Shown here: piece by piece, positions 26,527-35,515 of the stretch
How the letters are laid out: every line of letters begins with the position of its first letter
Numbering within the stretch: the stretch's first letter is position 1
Assembly: GCF_013386115.1 (NCBI RefSeq)
Contig: NZ_JACAOR010000010.1
Location: 423,883-487,882 of the forward strand
Direction: 5' to 3'
Length of the DNA: 64,000 nucleotides
Source: Pseudomonas gingeri
Lineage (GTDB): Bacteria > Pseudomonadota > Gammaproteobacteria > Pseudomonadales > Pseudomonadaceae
Translations under genes and position numbers: made by a program
The notes under the pieces: generated by a model
Told to the model about the DNA's origin: nothing
Database searches by the model: none
The model's input: the letters and a program-made list of their open reading frames with translations, nothing else

Positions 26527-27378
26527 ATGAAAATTGCCAGCTTCCTCAACCAGGGTATCCCCAGCTACGGCCTTGTCGACGGCGACCAGGTAGTGGACCT
26601 GCAATCGTTGAAGGCCGAACTGGGCTATGACCTGAAGGCCGCGATCACCCACGGCCTGCTCGCCGGCCTGACGCCGGAGCGCATCGCCGCGCTGCCGCGG
26701 CTGGCCCTGGCCGAAGTCACCTTCATGCCGGTGATCCCCAACCCCGGCAAGGTACTGTGCATCGGCATCAACTACGCCACCCATGTGCGCGAAACCGGCC
26801 GGGAAATGCCGACCTACCCGATGATCTTCACCCGCTTCGCCGACAGTCAGACCGCCCACCTGCAAGCCATCCTGCGCCCGCGGATCTCGCACAAGCTGGA
26901 CTTCGAAGGTGAACTGGCGATCGTCATCGGCAAGAAGGCGCGCCATGTAAAGGCCGAAAACGCCCTCGATCATGTGGCCGGCTACGCCTGCTACAACGAC
27001 GGCAGCGTACGCGACTGGCAGAAGCACACGATCCAGTTCGTGCCCGGCAAGAATTTCCCGCAGACCGGTGGTTTCGGCCCCTGGCTGGTGACCGCCGATG
27101 AAGTCGGCGATCCGCAGGACCTGGAGCTGACCACCCGGCTCAACGGCCAGGTCATGCAGCACACCTCCACCAGCGACATGATTTTCGACGTGCGCAAACT
27201 CATCGAGTACTGCAGCACTTTCACCGAACTGGCCCCCGGCGATGTCATCGTCAGCGGCACCACCGGCGGCGTCGGCGCCTTCCGCGAACCACCGGTGTGG
27301 ATGAAACCGGGCGATGTGGTCGAAGTGGAGATTTCCGGCCTGGGCATCCTGCGCAACACCATCGCGGACGAGATCTGA
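26527..27378 (+). CDS. Fumarylacetoacetate-hydrolase-family protein
   Basis: A 283-residue FAH-superfamily enzyme. The core has 'KVLCIGINYATHVRETG', the metal-binding glutamates in 'LDFEGELAIVIGKKA', 'ALDHVAGYACYNDGSVRDWQ' and 'GDVIVSGTTGGVGAFREPPVW'. Members are acylpyruvases, 2-oxo-hept-3-ene-dioate hydratases or isomerases acting after ring cleavage. Here it would cleave or isomerise the ring-fission product of the extradiol dioxygenase in the same operon. Ribosome site CCAGGAG precedes the ATG. Confidence 0.9.
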   Translation: MKIASFLNQGIPSYGLVDGDQVVDLQSLKAELGYDLKAAITHGLLAGLTPERIAALPRLALAEVTFMPVIPNPGKVLCIGINYATHVRETGREMPTYPMIFTRFADSQTAHLQAILRPRISHKLDFEGELAIVIGKKARHVKAENALDHVAGYACYNDGSVRDWQKHTIQFVPGKNFPQTGGFGPWLVTADEVGDPQDLELTTRLNGQVMQHTSTSDMIFDVRKLIEYCSTFTELAPGDVIVSGTTGGVGAFREPPVWMKPGDVVEVEISGLGILRNTIADEI

Positions 27379-27381
27379 ATC

Positions 27382-28221
27382 ATGACCGACACCCACAACC
27401 CCGCTGTTTCCCCCGCGTCGACCGAGTCGGTGGAAAGCACCGCCGAGGCCAAGGGCTCCAGCCTGGAGCGCATGCTCAAGGTGCTGGACCTGTTCACCGA
27501 GCATCAGCCGGTATGGACCGTCGACGACCTGGGCACTGCCATGGGCTTCACCCGTTCGACGATCTACCGCTACGTGCGGGAGCTGGCCGAAGTGGACCTG
27601 CTGTTCCAGGTCGAGGCCGGCCGGTATGCACTGGGCGCCCGGATCATCACCTGGGACCGGCAACTGCGGGTCAGCGATCCACTGGTGCGCGCCGCCAATC
27701 AGCTGGAAAGCCAATTCCCCCAGTGGAGCCCGTCACAGGTCTGGCTGACCTGCCGGCTGTTCAAGGACCAGGTGGTCTGCGTGCACCAGAGCGGCAGCAT
27801 TGCCAGCGAGGTCAGCTATACCCGCGGCACGCCACGCCCACTGTTCCTCGGCGCCACGTCCAAGGCCATTCTCGCCAACCTGGGCTCGCGCCAGCACAAC
27901 CGCCTGTACCTGGAAAAACACGAGGAGGTCCGGCTCAGCCACCTGGGGCAGAACTGGGAAGAGTTTCGCCGCTCGATGCAGCGCCTGCGCAAGAAAGGCT
28001 ACGTCGTCTCGCGGGCCGAAGTCGACAGCGGCATCTGCGGCATCGCGGCACCGATCTTCGACAGCGACGGCAAGGCCATCGGCAGCATCAGTTGCGTGCG
28101 TCCGGACAGTGAATGCGACGCCGCGCGCGATGACGAGTACGGGCAGCAGATCGTGCAACTGGCCCAGCAGCTTTCGCAGCTCATGCAGGCCTTTTCCGGG
28201 CGTCCCCGGCCGTTGGACTAA
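27382..28221 (+). CDS. IclR-family transcriptional regulator inside the aromatic operon
   Basis: A 279-residue IclR-type protein with a roughly 30-residue polar N-terminal tail, the winged helix ('SLERMLKVLDLFTEHQPVWTVDDLGTAMGFTRSTIYRYVRELAEVDLL') and an effector domain ending 'GICGIAAPIFDSDGKAIGSISCV'. It is the third gene of the operon, 3 bp after the FAH gene and 18 bp before the monooxygenase, so it is produced together with the enzymes. This embedded position makes auto-activation by the pathway substrate plausible. It is probably the regulator that reads the dyad at 25032. Confidence 0.9.
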   Translation: MTDTHNPAVSPASTESVESTAEAKGSSLERMLKVLDLFTEHQPVWTVDDLGTAMGFTRSTIYRYVRELAEVDLLFQVEAGRYALGARIITWDRQLRVSDPLVRAANQLESQFPQWSPSQVWLTCRLFKDQVVCVHQSGSIASEVSYTRGTPRPLFLGATSKAILANLGSRQHNRLYLEKHEEVRLSHLGQNWEEFRRSMQRLRKKGYVVSRAEVDSGICGIAAPIFDSDGKAIGSISCVRPDSECDAARDDEYGQQIVQLAQQLSQLMQAFSGRPRPLD

Positions 28222-28239
28222 ACAGCATCGGTATCGACC

Positions 28240-29904
28240 ATGACCACTTCCAATATCATCAACACCGGCGTGCTGATCAGCGGCGCCGGTCCCACCGGCC
28301 TGACGCTGGCCAACTACCTGGGCCAGGCCGGCGTGGAGACGTTTATCGTCGATCGCAAGCAGAGCACGGTCGGCGAACCACGGGCGGTCTCGATCGACGA
28401 TGAATCGCTGCGCACCATGCAGGCCGTGGGCATGGACCAGGCCGTGCTCAAGGACGTGGTGCCCGGCTATGGCGTGCACTACTACACCCGTCCAGGCGGC
28501 CGCTGCTTCGGCAAGGTCGAACCGACCTCGACCTTGTATGGTTTTCCCAAGCGCAATGCGTTCCGCCAGCCGCTGTTCGAGGCGACCCTGCATGAAGGGA
28601 TGCAACGCTTCGACAACCTGCGGGTCGGTTTCGCCCATGAACTGCTGCATGTCGAACAGGACGCCACGGGAGTGACCGCCAGCGTGCGCAACGCCGACGG
28701 CGACATCCATATCGTCAGGGCCCGCTACCTGGTGGCCTGTGACGGCGGCCGCAGTCCGGTGCGCAAGCAACTGGGCATCAACCTGGTGGGTTCGAGCTTC
28801 CAGTCGCGCTGGCTGGTGGTGGACACCGACCAGGATGACGATCCGTTCTGGCAATGCCGGATGTACTGCGACGCCCGCCGCCCGACGGTGGACGTGCCCG
28901 GCCCCCACCGCACCCGACGCTACGAGTTCATGCTCAAGGCCGATGAAAGCGACGAAGAGATGCTCGACGAAGCGCGAATCAAGGAACTGGTCAAACCCTT
29001 CCGGGGTGACAAGCCGATCTCCATCGTGCGCAAGACCGTGTACACCTTCCACGCCCGGGTCGCCGAACGCTGGCGCGAAGGCCGCATCTTCCTCGCCGGC
29101 GACGCCGCGCACCTGACCCCGCCCTATGCCGGGCAAGGCATGAACAGCGGTGTGCGCGACGCCCACAACCTCGGCTGGAAGCTGGCCGGCGTATTCAAGG
29201 GCCAGCTCAGCAGCACCGCGCTGGACAGTTACGAAACCGAGCGCCGCGATCACGCCTGGGCCCTGATCAAGCTGGCCCTGGGCCTGGGCGTGGTCATGGC
29301 GCCGTCCACGGTCTGGCGGGCCAACCTGATCAGTGGTGCGTTCCGTGTCATCGGTCTGCTGCCACCACTGCGCGACTACTTCCTGCAGATGCGTTTCAAG
29401 CCCAAGCCGCGCTTCACCCAAGGCCTGGTGATCGGCAACGGCCGTTGCGGGCAGTTGAGCTGCGGACAGATGTTCCCGCAACCCCGGGTCGAGGATGCCG
29501 CAGGCAACAGCGTACTGCTGGACAAAGTCCTCGGCACCGGTTTCGCCCTGCTGCAATACGCCAGTTCCGTCGACAGCCGTCTGGACGCGTTGCGGCACCC
29601 GCTGTGGGAGCGCCTGGAAGCCCGGCGAATCCTGGTCCTGCCCAAGGGCGGCAAGCCCGATCCGGCACACACCGGTCCGGTATGGATCGACAGCGACGGT
29701 GCCCTGCAGGCGCTGCTCGACGAGCCTTCGGGCCAGCTCCTGCTGTTGCGGCCCGACCGGTATGTCGCGGCGATTTTCCCGCTCGCCGAAGAACAGGACA
29801 TCGCCGAGGGTTTCGCCGCCCTGCTGGGCGTCCAGCAGACCCCGGCCAGTGCCCTGGTCGATGCGCTGCCTCTCGACGAATCATTACTGCGAAATTCACG
29901 CTAA
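28240..29904 (+). CDS. FAD-dependent aromatic hydroxylase, MhpA-like
   Basis: A 554-residue class A flavoprotein monooxygenase resembling 3-(3-hydroxyphenyl)propionate hydroxylase over its full length. FAD motif 'ISGAGPTGLTLANYLGQAGVE', then 'GEPRAVSIDDESLRTMQAVGM', the 'VACDGGRSPVRKQLGI' segment, and 'RIFLAGDAAHLTPPYAGQGMNSGVRDAHNLGWKLA' for FAD ribityl binding; a thioredoxin-like C-terminal domain ends in 'LLRPDRYVAAIFP'. It would hydroxylate a phenolic acid to a catechol that the next gene's product cleaves. The substrate need not be hydroxyphenylpropionate. Confidence 0.9.
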   Translation: MTTSNIINTGVLISGAGPTGLTLANYLGQAGVETFIVDRKQSTVGEPRAVSIDDESLRTMQAVGMDQAVLKDVVPGYGVHYYTRPGGRCFGKVEPTSTLYGFPKRNAFRQPLFEATLHEGMQRFDNLRVGFAHELLHVEQDATGVTASVRNADGDIHIVRARYLVACDGGRSPVRKQLGINLVGSSFQSRWLVVDTDQDDDPFWQCRMYCDARRPTVDVPGPHRTRRYEFMLKADESDEEMLDEARIKELVKPFRGDKPISIVRKTVYTFHARVAERWREGRIFLAGDAAHLTPPYAGQGMNSGVRDAHNLGWKLAGVFKGQLSSTALDSYETERRDHAWALIKLALGLGVVMAPSTVWRANLISGAFRVIGLLPPLRDYFLQMRFKPKPRFTQGLVIGNGRCGQLSCGQMFPQPRVEDAAGNSVLLDKVLGTGFALLQYASSVDSRLDALRHPLWERLEARRILVLPKGGKPDPAHTGPVWIDSDGALQALLDEPSGQLLLLRPDRYVAAIFPLAEEQDIAEGFAALLGVQQTPASALVDALPLDESLLRNSR

Positions 29905-29914
29905 GGAGACCGTC

Positions 29915-30763
29915 ATGCATAACTTGCAGACCCAAACCCCTGCGCACCTGCTGTACCTGCACCTCTCCAGCAAGGAGCCGCAGCGCCAGGTGGACTTCTA
30001 CCAGCGCATGCTTGACCTGCAGGGCTATCGGCAGGCCGATGGCACCTGGGTACTGACCGGGCCACAGCGCGCCGTGCTGATCAGCCCGGCCGACAGCAAC
30101 GGTTTTCTCGCCGCAGCCTATGGCGTGGCCGACCAGGCCAGCCTCGACCGACTGCGGGTGAACCTGCAGGCCCGCGACTGCCAGACCGAGGACGCCTGCT
30201 CGCCCTTGCTGGAAGACAACGCCTTCAGCATTCGCGACCCCCAGGGCCGGCAACTGCTGTTCGGCGTCGGCCGCGGGATTCCCGATGCCATCCACCCCGG
30301 CATGCCGGGTCGCCTGCAGCATGTGGTGTTCCAGACCACCGAACTGGAAGCGGTGCTGGACTTCTACATCAACAAGGTCGGCTTCACCGTGTCCGACGAT
30401 GTGGTCGACGAGGCCAACGGCGCGCTGATGACCCGCTTCATGCGCTCGGACAACGAGCACCATTCGCTGGCGTTCTTCCGCGGTTCCAGGAACGAACTGG
30501 ATCACCACTGCTACGAAACCAACGAGTGGAACGACATTCGCGACTGGGGCGATCGCTTCGCCGCCGAACGCATCACGATCTTCTTCGGCCCCGGCCGCCA
30601 CGGCCCCGGCAACAACCTGTTCTTCATGGTGGTGGATGCCGACCGCAACCGCCTGGAGTTTTCCTCGGAGCTGGAGATCACCGGGCCGGAACGCCAGGCC
30701 GGGGTCTGGCCGCACTGCGAATACTCGCTCAACTCCTGGGGCAAGGCCTGGATCAGGAGCTGA
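29915..30763 (+). CDS. Two-domain VOC extradiol ring-cleavage dioxygenase
   Basis: A 282-residue type I extradiol dioxygenase. The two glyoxalase-like halves start at residues 12 and 134. The iron ligands expected in the second half are present: His136 in 'LQHVVF', His197 or 198 in 'LDHHCYET', and Glu248 in 'NRLEFSSE'. It should open a catechol next to the hydroxyls. The ATG at 29915 follows AAGGAGA by a few bases. It lies 10 bp after the hydroxylase gene, a direct hydroxylation-cleavage pair. Confidence 0.9.
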   Translation: MHNLQTQTPAHLLYLHLSSKEPQRQVDFYQRMLDLQGYRQADGTWVLTGPQRAVLISPADSNGFLAAAYGVADQASLDRLRVNLQARDCQTEDACSPLLEDNAFSIRDPQGRQLLFGVGRGIPDAIHPGMPGRLQHVVFQTTELEAVLDFYINKVGFTVSDDVVDEANGALMTRFMRSDNEHHSLAFFRGSRNELDHHCYETNEWNDIRDWGDRFAAERITIFFGPGRHGPGNNLFFMVVDADRNRLEFSSELEITGPERQAGVWPHCEYSLNSWGKAWIRS

Positions 30764-30811
30764 AGCGCAACACCCTCGATCAACACTACAAAAACAATAG
30801 ACAGGTGACCT

Positions 30812-31741
30812 ATGAGCGCTTCATTCACTCAGCAACTGCAAGGTGGCTGGACCCGTTTCATGCATGGCGAATTCGAGTGCACGGTGATTACCGACGGCCC
30901 CTTGCACATGGGTGCGCCGCATCCGACTTTCATCGGGGCTGATCCGAAGGAAATCGATCAGTTGCTGGAAGACAACTTCCTGCCCAAGGACCGGATGTCG
31001 CTGAACCAGAACATCCTGATCGTCAACACTGGCAGCCAACTGGTGCTGTTCGACACCGGTTCGGGGGTCAACGCCGAGTTCGGCATCAAGACTTTCGGCG
31101 CCCAGACCGGCCAGGCCCTGAAAAACCTGCGCGCGGCCGGGATCGACCCGGCGGACATCGACATCGTCGCCCTCACCCACGCCCACCCCGACCACTGCTG
31201 GGGCCTGGTCGACGATGACGGTCAACTGCTCTACCCGAATGCACGGATCGCCATCGACCCCAGGGAGCTGGACTACTGGACCGACCTGAGCATTCTCTCC
31301 ACGCCCAAGGGCGAAGCGATGAACCCGCACATGCGCGATCACTTCCTCGGCGCGCACAAGAACCTCACGCCGTACGTGGAGCGCGAACGCATCATCCTGA
31401 TCGGTGACGGTTTCGAGCTGCTCCCCGGCATCACCGCCGTCAGCACCCCCGGCCACAGCCCGGGCCATACCCTCTACAAAATCGAGAGCCAGGAGCAGAC
31501 CCTGGTGCTGTGGGGCGACCTGTGCCACCACCAGGTGCTGCTGTTGCAGCGGCCGCAATGGGGGTTCCTGTTCGACTACGACAACGCGGCCGCCGCCCAC
31601 ACCCGCATGCGCGTCCTCGAGGAAGTCGCACGCGCGCGCCACGCCGTCCTGTCCTATCACTTCCCGTTCCCCGGCCACGGTCACCTGGTCGCCCGCGATG
31701 GCGGCTACCACTGGCTGCCGATCGAATTGCAACTGTACTGA
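30812..31741 (+). CDS. Metallo-beta-lactamase-fold hydrolase
   Basis: A 309-residue cytoplasmic MBL-fold protein with the complete dinuclear metal site: 'THAHPDHCWG' (His123, His125, Asp127, His128), 'STPGHSPGHTLY' (His215/219), 'WGDLCHHQ' (Asp236) and a late 'HFPFPGHGHL'. This layout fits the lactonase-like branch of the family. In a meta-cleavage operon a lactone or ester hydrolase acting after ring opening is a plausible role; no classical C-C hydrolase of the MhpC type is present, so it may replace one. Substrate unproven. Confidence 0.85.
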   Translation: MSASFTQQLQGGWTRFMHGEFECTVITDGPLHMGAPHPTFIGADPKEIDQLLEDNFLPKDRMSLNQNILIVNTGSQLVLFDTGSGVNAEFGIKTFGAQTGQALKNLRAAGIDPADIDIVALTHAHPDHCWGLVDDDGQLLYPNARIAIDPRELDYWTDLSILSTPKGEAMNPHMRDHFLGAHKNLTPYVERERIILIGDGFELLPGITAVSTPGHSPGHTLYKIESQEQTLVLWGDLCHHQVLLLQRPQWGFLFDYDNAAAAHTRMRVLEEVARARHAVLSYHFPFPGHGHLVARDGGYHWLPIELQLY

Positions 31742-31755
31742 GTCAAGGAGTTCCC

Positions 31756-32751
31756 ATGTCCCTGCCAACCGCTTCGACGGCCCGCTGCCACTGCGGCCTG
31801 ATCGATGTTCATGCCCATTGCCTGTCGCCCACCTACAAGGCGGCGCTGACCGGGGCCGGCCTGCTGACCCTGGACGGTGGTTATCCGGTGCCGGAGTGGT
31901 CGCCGCAAAAAGCGCTCGCGGTGATGGACGCCGGCAACATCGACACGATGATCCTGTCGGTGTCGTCGCCCAGCGTCGGTTTTCTCAAGGAAAAGCACGA
32001 ACGCGTGGCCCTGGCCCGCGCGATCAACGAAGAGACCGCGGCGGTGATCCAGCAACATCCCGGCCGGTTCGGCGGTTTCGCCACCCTGCCGCTGCCCCAC
32101 GTCGCGCAATCCCTGGAAGAAATCGCCTACGCCTTCGACGAGCTGAAATTCGACGGCGTGGTGATCGAAACCAATGCCGACGGCAAGTACCTGGGCAGCG
32201 ATGACCTGGCGCCGATCTTCGATGAGCTCAACCGCCGCCAGGCCACGGTATTCCTGCACCCGACCTCGCCGCAATGCTTCGACGCGGTCGGCCTGGGTCG
32301 CCCGGCGCCGCTGTTCGAATTCCCGGTGGACACCGCGCGCACGGTGATCGACCTGGTGTTTTCCAACACCTTCAAGCGCTGCCCGGAACTGAACCTGATC
32401 CTGCCTCACGCCGGGGGTGTGCTGCCGTCGATTGCCCGGCGTATCGCGCTGTTGTCCGGCATGCCGGCGATGAAACCGGCACCCAAGCCGGGGACCGAGG
32501 TGATCGCCGAACTGCAACGGCTGTACTACGACGTGGCGATGTCCGCCAACCAGCCGACCTTCGACGGCCTGCGCACCCTGGCACCGCTGTCGCAGATCCT
32601 GTTCGGCACGGACTTTCCGTTCCAGCCGGCCGCCAACGTCGAGGCCAACGTCAACCACTTCCGCGCCCTCGAAGGCTTGAGTGCCAGCGAACACGAAGCC
32701 ATTGCCCGGGGCAACGCGCTGCGCCTGTTCCCGCGCCTGCAACGCCGCTGA
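31756..32751 (+). CDS. ACMSD-like amidohydrolase-family decarboxylase
   Basis: A 331-residue amidohydrolase of the aminocarboxymuconate-semialdehyde decarboxylase group: metal ligands in 'IDVHAHCLSP' (His19, His21), 'FLHPTSP', the 'LILPHAGGVLPSIARRIAL' histidine and the aspartate in 'ILFGTDFPFQP'. Members decarboxylate ring-fission products or hydroxybenzoates, or hydrate them (LigJ). It would remove a carboxyl group from the intermediate made by the dioxygenase. An AAGGAG ribosome site precedes the ATG. Confidence 0.87.
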   Translation: MSLPTASTARCHCGLIDVHAHCLSPTYKAALTGAGLLTLDGGYPVPEWSPQKALAVMDAGNIDTMILSVSSPSVGFLKEKHERVALARAINEETAAVIQQHPGRFGGFATLPLPHVAQSLEEIAYAFDELKFDGVVIETNADGKYLGSDDLAPIFDELNRRQATVFLHPTSPQCFDAVGLGRPAPLFEFPVDTARTVIDLVFSNTFKRCPELNLILPHAGGVLPSIARRIALLSGMPAMKPAPKPGTEVIAELQRLYYDVAMSANQPTFDGLRTLAPLSQILFGTDFPFQPAANVEANVNHFRALEGLSASEHEAIARGNALRLFPRLQRR

Positions 32752-32800
32752 GAACGCCAACGGGCGCCTGGCGCCCGCCACCCTCCAGAGAGTGAAGATC

Positions 32801-34270
32801 ATGAGTAGCAGTCATTACACCGGCTTTGCCGGCCAATACATCGACGGTGAACAACGCCCCGGCGGCATCGGCCAGTGCCTGCTGGACGTCAACCCGTACG
32901 ACGGCGAAGTGCTCGCCGAACTGCAACTGGCCAACCTCGCGGACCTCGAACAAGCCTGCCAGTCGGCCCAGGCCGCGCAAACGGTCTGGGCACGAGCGCT
33001 GCCGGCCGAACGCAGCGCCGTGTTCCACCGCGCCGTGCAGATCATGCAGACACGCCGCGAGGAAATCGTCAGCTGGCTGATCCGTGAAAGCGGCAGCACC
33101 CGGACCAAGGCCAACATGGAATGGGCCGCCGTGCGCGACGGTATGCTCGAGGCGGCGACTTTCCCCAATCGTGTCGTCGGGCGAATCCTGCCGATCGATA
33201 TCGCCGACAAGGAAAGTCGTGTCTACCGCAAGCCGCTCGGGGTGATCGGGGTCATCAGTCCCTGGAACTGGCCGATGCACCTGTCGCACCGCTCCATCGC
33301 CCCGGCGCTGGCCCTGGGCAACGCCGTGGTGGTCAAGCCGTCGCAGGAAACCCCGATCACCGGCGGCCTGCTGCTGGCGTGCATCTACGAGGAAGCCGGA
33401 CTGCCGGCCGGGCTGTTGAACGTGGTGGTCGGGCAGAACAGCGAGATCGGCGATGCCTTTGTCCAGCACCCGACCTTGCGCTTCATCTCCTTCACCGGTT
33501 CGAACAATGTCGGGCGCCATATCAATGCGCAGATCGCCGCCGCCAGCACCCTCAAGCATGTCGCGCTGGAGCTGGGCGGCAACGCGCCGCTGGTGGTCCT
33601 CGACGATGCCGACCTGGAGCATGCGGTACATGCGGCGGTGGTCGGGCGCTTCCTGCACCAGGGCCAGATCTGCATGAGCACCAACCGGATCATTGTCGAT
33701 CATTCGCTCTACAACGACTTTGTCCCGTTGTTCGTCGAACGGGTCTCGCGCCTGAAGTTCGGCGACCCGGACGCCGCCGACACGGTGATCGGCCCGCTGA
33801 TCAACCGGCGGCAACTGGACGGTGCGCTGGGACATATCGCCCGGGCCCGGGCCGATGGCCTGGCGCAATTGCTCGGTGGCGAACCCCAGGGGCTGGTGCT
33901 GCCGCCGCACGTGTTCGGTCCGGTCGGCAATGACTCGGCGCTGGCACAGGCGGAGCTGTTCAGCCCGATTGCGCAGATCATCCGCGCCGACAGCGAAGCC
34001 CATGCCCTGTTCATGGCCAACGACACCGAATACGGCCTGAGCAGCGCAGTGTTCACCCGCGACGAGGGCCGTGGCCTGCGCTTTGCCCAACAGCTCCAGG
34101 CAGGCATGGCGCACATCAATGACATCCCGGCCAACGACAGCCCCAACAGCATGTTCGGTGGCGTGAAGAACAGCGGACTGGGTCGTTTCAACGGCGACTG
34201 GATCATCGATGCCTTCACCACCGATCACTGGATCAGTGTGCAGCACGCGCCACGTCCCTATCCGTTCTGA
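32801..34270 (+). CDS. Aldehyde dehydrogenase, benzaldehyde/vanillin-dehydrogenase-like
   Basis: A 489-residue aldehyde dehydrogenase with 'GVISPWNWPMHLSHRSIAPALALGNAVVVKPS', the general base in 'ALELGGNAPLVVL' and the nucleophile in 'HQGQICMSTNRII'. The 'PWNWPMHLS' and 'GNAVVVKP' pattern and overall length resemble benzaldehyde and vanillin dehydrogenases. Directly upstream of the aryl-alcohol-type dehydrogenase gene it forms an alcohol-aldehyde-acid oxidation pair that could feed the ring hydroxylase, or it may oxidise a semialdehyde from ring fission. Confidence 0.88.
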   Translation: MSSSHYTGFAGQYIDGEQRPGGIGQCLLDVNPYDGEVLAELQLANLADLEQACQSAQAAQTVWARALPAERSAVFHRAVQIMQTRREEIVSWLIRESGSTRTKANMEWAAVRDGMLEAATFPNRVVGRILPIDIADKESRVYRKPLGVIGVISPWNWPMHLSHRSIAPALALGNAVVVKPSQETPITGGLLLACIYEEAGLPAGLLNVVVGQNSEIGDAFVQHPTLRFISFTGSNNVGRHINAQIAAASTLKHVALELGGNAPLVVLDDADLEHAVHAAVVGRFLHQGQICMSTNRIIVDHSLYNDFVPLFVERVSRLKFGDPDAADTVIGPLINRRQLDGALGHIARARADGLAQLLGGEPQGLVLPPHVFGPVGNDSALAQAELFSPIAQIIRADSEAHALFMANDTEYGLSSAVFTRDEGRGLRFAQQLQAGMAHINDIPANDSPNSMFGGVKNSGLGRFNGDWIIDAFTTDHWISVQHAPRPYPF

Positions 34271-34289
34271 AACCGAGGAGTGATTGTTC

Positions 34290-35417
34290 ATGCAACAGCC
34301 ACAGTCAAACCTGCACCGCGCCAAGGCGGCGGTGATCCGGGAAAAAGGCGGTCGCTTCCAGATGGAAGCCATCGAGCTGCAGGCCCCGCGTGCCGATGAG
34401 GTACTGGTGCGAGTGGTCGCCTGCGGGGTGTGCCACACCGACCTGATCGTACGCGACCAGTACTTCCCTTGCCCGCTACCGATGATCCTCGGCCACGAAG
34501 GCTCCGGGGTGATCGAAGCGGTCGGTGCCGAGGTGAAGGATTTCAGCGTCGGCGATCATGTGGTGATGAGCTACCTCTCCTGCGGGCACTGCGAACCCTG
34601 CAGCACCGGCGAGGCGACCTATTGCACCCACACCTTCGCCCTGAATTTCGGCGGCAGCCGGCTCGACGGCAGCGGCTCGACCCGCGACAGTCACGGGCAC
34701 GCGATCCACGACCATTTCTTCGGCCAGTCGTCGTTCGCCACCTACTCGATTGCCAACCGGCGCAACCTCGTCAAGGTCGACAAGGACCTGCCGCTGGAAC
34801 TGCTGGGGCCCTTGGGTTGTGGCGTGCAGACCGGCGCCGGTGCGGTGCTCAACGTCCTGCAGCCCAAGGCCGGTACCGCCTTCGCGGTATTCGGTGCCGG
34901 CGCCGTCGGCCTCAGCGCCCTGATGGCAGCGCGCATTGCCGGAGCCACCACGCTGATTGCCGTGGACATCACCCCCGGCCGGCTGGAACTGGCCAGATCG
35001 CTGGGCGCCACCCATGTGATCAACAGCCTGGATGTCGACCCGGTGGCCGAGGTCCGGCGCATCACCGCCGGCGGCGCCCACTGCACCCTGGAAACCAGCG
35101 GTCGCCCGGCGGTGCTGCGCCAGGCCATCGATGCGCTCAGGGCGCGCGGCACCTGCGCCATCGTCGGGGCGCCGCCGGCCGGCACCGAAGCCAGTTTCGA
35201 CGTCAACGAGGTGATGACCCAGGGCCGCACCATTCGCGGGGTGATCGAGGGCGAAAGCATTCCCTCGGTGTTCATTCCGCGCTTGCTGGAGCTGTATCGC
35301 CAGGGCCGGTTCCCCTTCGACAAGCTGGTGCGCTTCTACGACTTCGAGGACATCAACCAGGCCGTTGCCGACGCCCAGAGCGGCCTGACCGTCAAACCGA
35401 TCCTGCGCATGGGTTGA
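34290..35417 (+). CDS. Zinc-dependent alcohol dehydrogenase, aryl-alcohol type
   Basis: A 375-residue medium-chain dehydrogenase. The catalytic zinc site is 'CGVCHTDL' with 'GHEGSGVIEAVG', and the structural zinc lobe has four cysteines in 'CGHCEPCSTGEATYC'. The cofactor loop is 'VFGAGAVGLSALMAARIAG'. It resembles benzyl-alcohol dehydrogenases (XylB, AreB). ATG 34290 is preferred over the in-frame TTG at 34284 because GAGGAG ends 9 bp before it. It would oxidise an aromatic alcohol to the aldehyde for the neighbouring dehydrogenase. Confidence 0.9.
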   Translation: MQQPQSNLHRAKAAVIREKGGRFQMEAIELQAPRADEVLVRVVACGVCHTDLIVRDQYFPCPLPMILGHEGSGVIEAVGAEVKDFSVGDHVVMSYLSCGHCEPCSTGEATYCTHTFALNFGGSRLDGSGSTRDSHGHAIHDHFFGQSSFATYSIANRRNLVKVDKDLPLELLGPLGCGVQTGAGAVLNVLQPKAGTAFAVFGAGAVGLSALMAARIAGATTLIAVDITPGRLELARSLGATHVINSLDVDPVAEVRRITAGGAHCTLETSGRPAVLRQAIDALRARGTCAIVGAPPAGTEASFDVNEVMTQGRTIRGVIEGESIPSVFIPRLLELYRQGRFPFDKLVRFYDFEDINQAVADAQSGLTVKPILRMG

Positions 35418-35515
35418 CTCCCGACGCAGACAACACGCTGCCCGCCGGGCCCCTGGCAGTCGCCGGGAACGGCCGGGCAGCGGATTCGCCTACCTATAAA
35501 AACAAGAGAAAGGCA

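Noticed and set aside
27733..29670. 645-codon minus-strand frame
   Set aside because: Mirror of the IclR and MhpA-like genes, which have strong family motifs and ribosome sites.
34430..35515. Long N-terminal extension of the porin frame through the alcohol dehydrogenase gene
   Set aside because: This part is an out-of-frame shadow of the dehydrogenase; the signal peptide at 35516 marks the true start.
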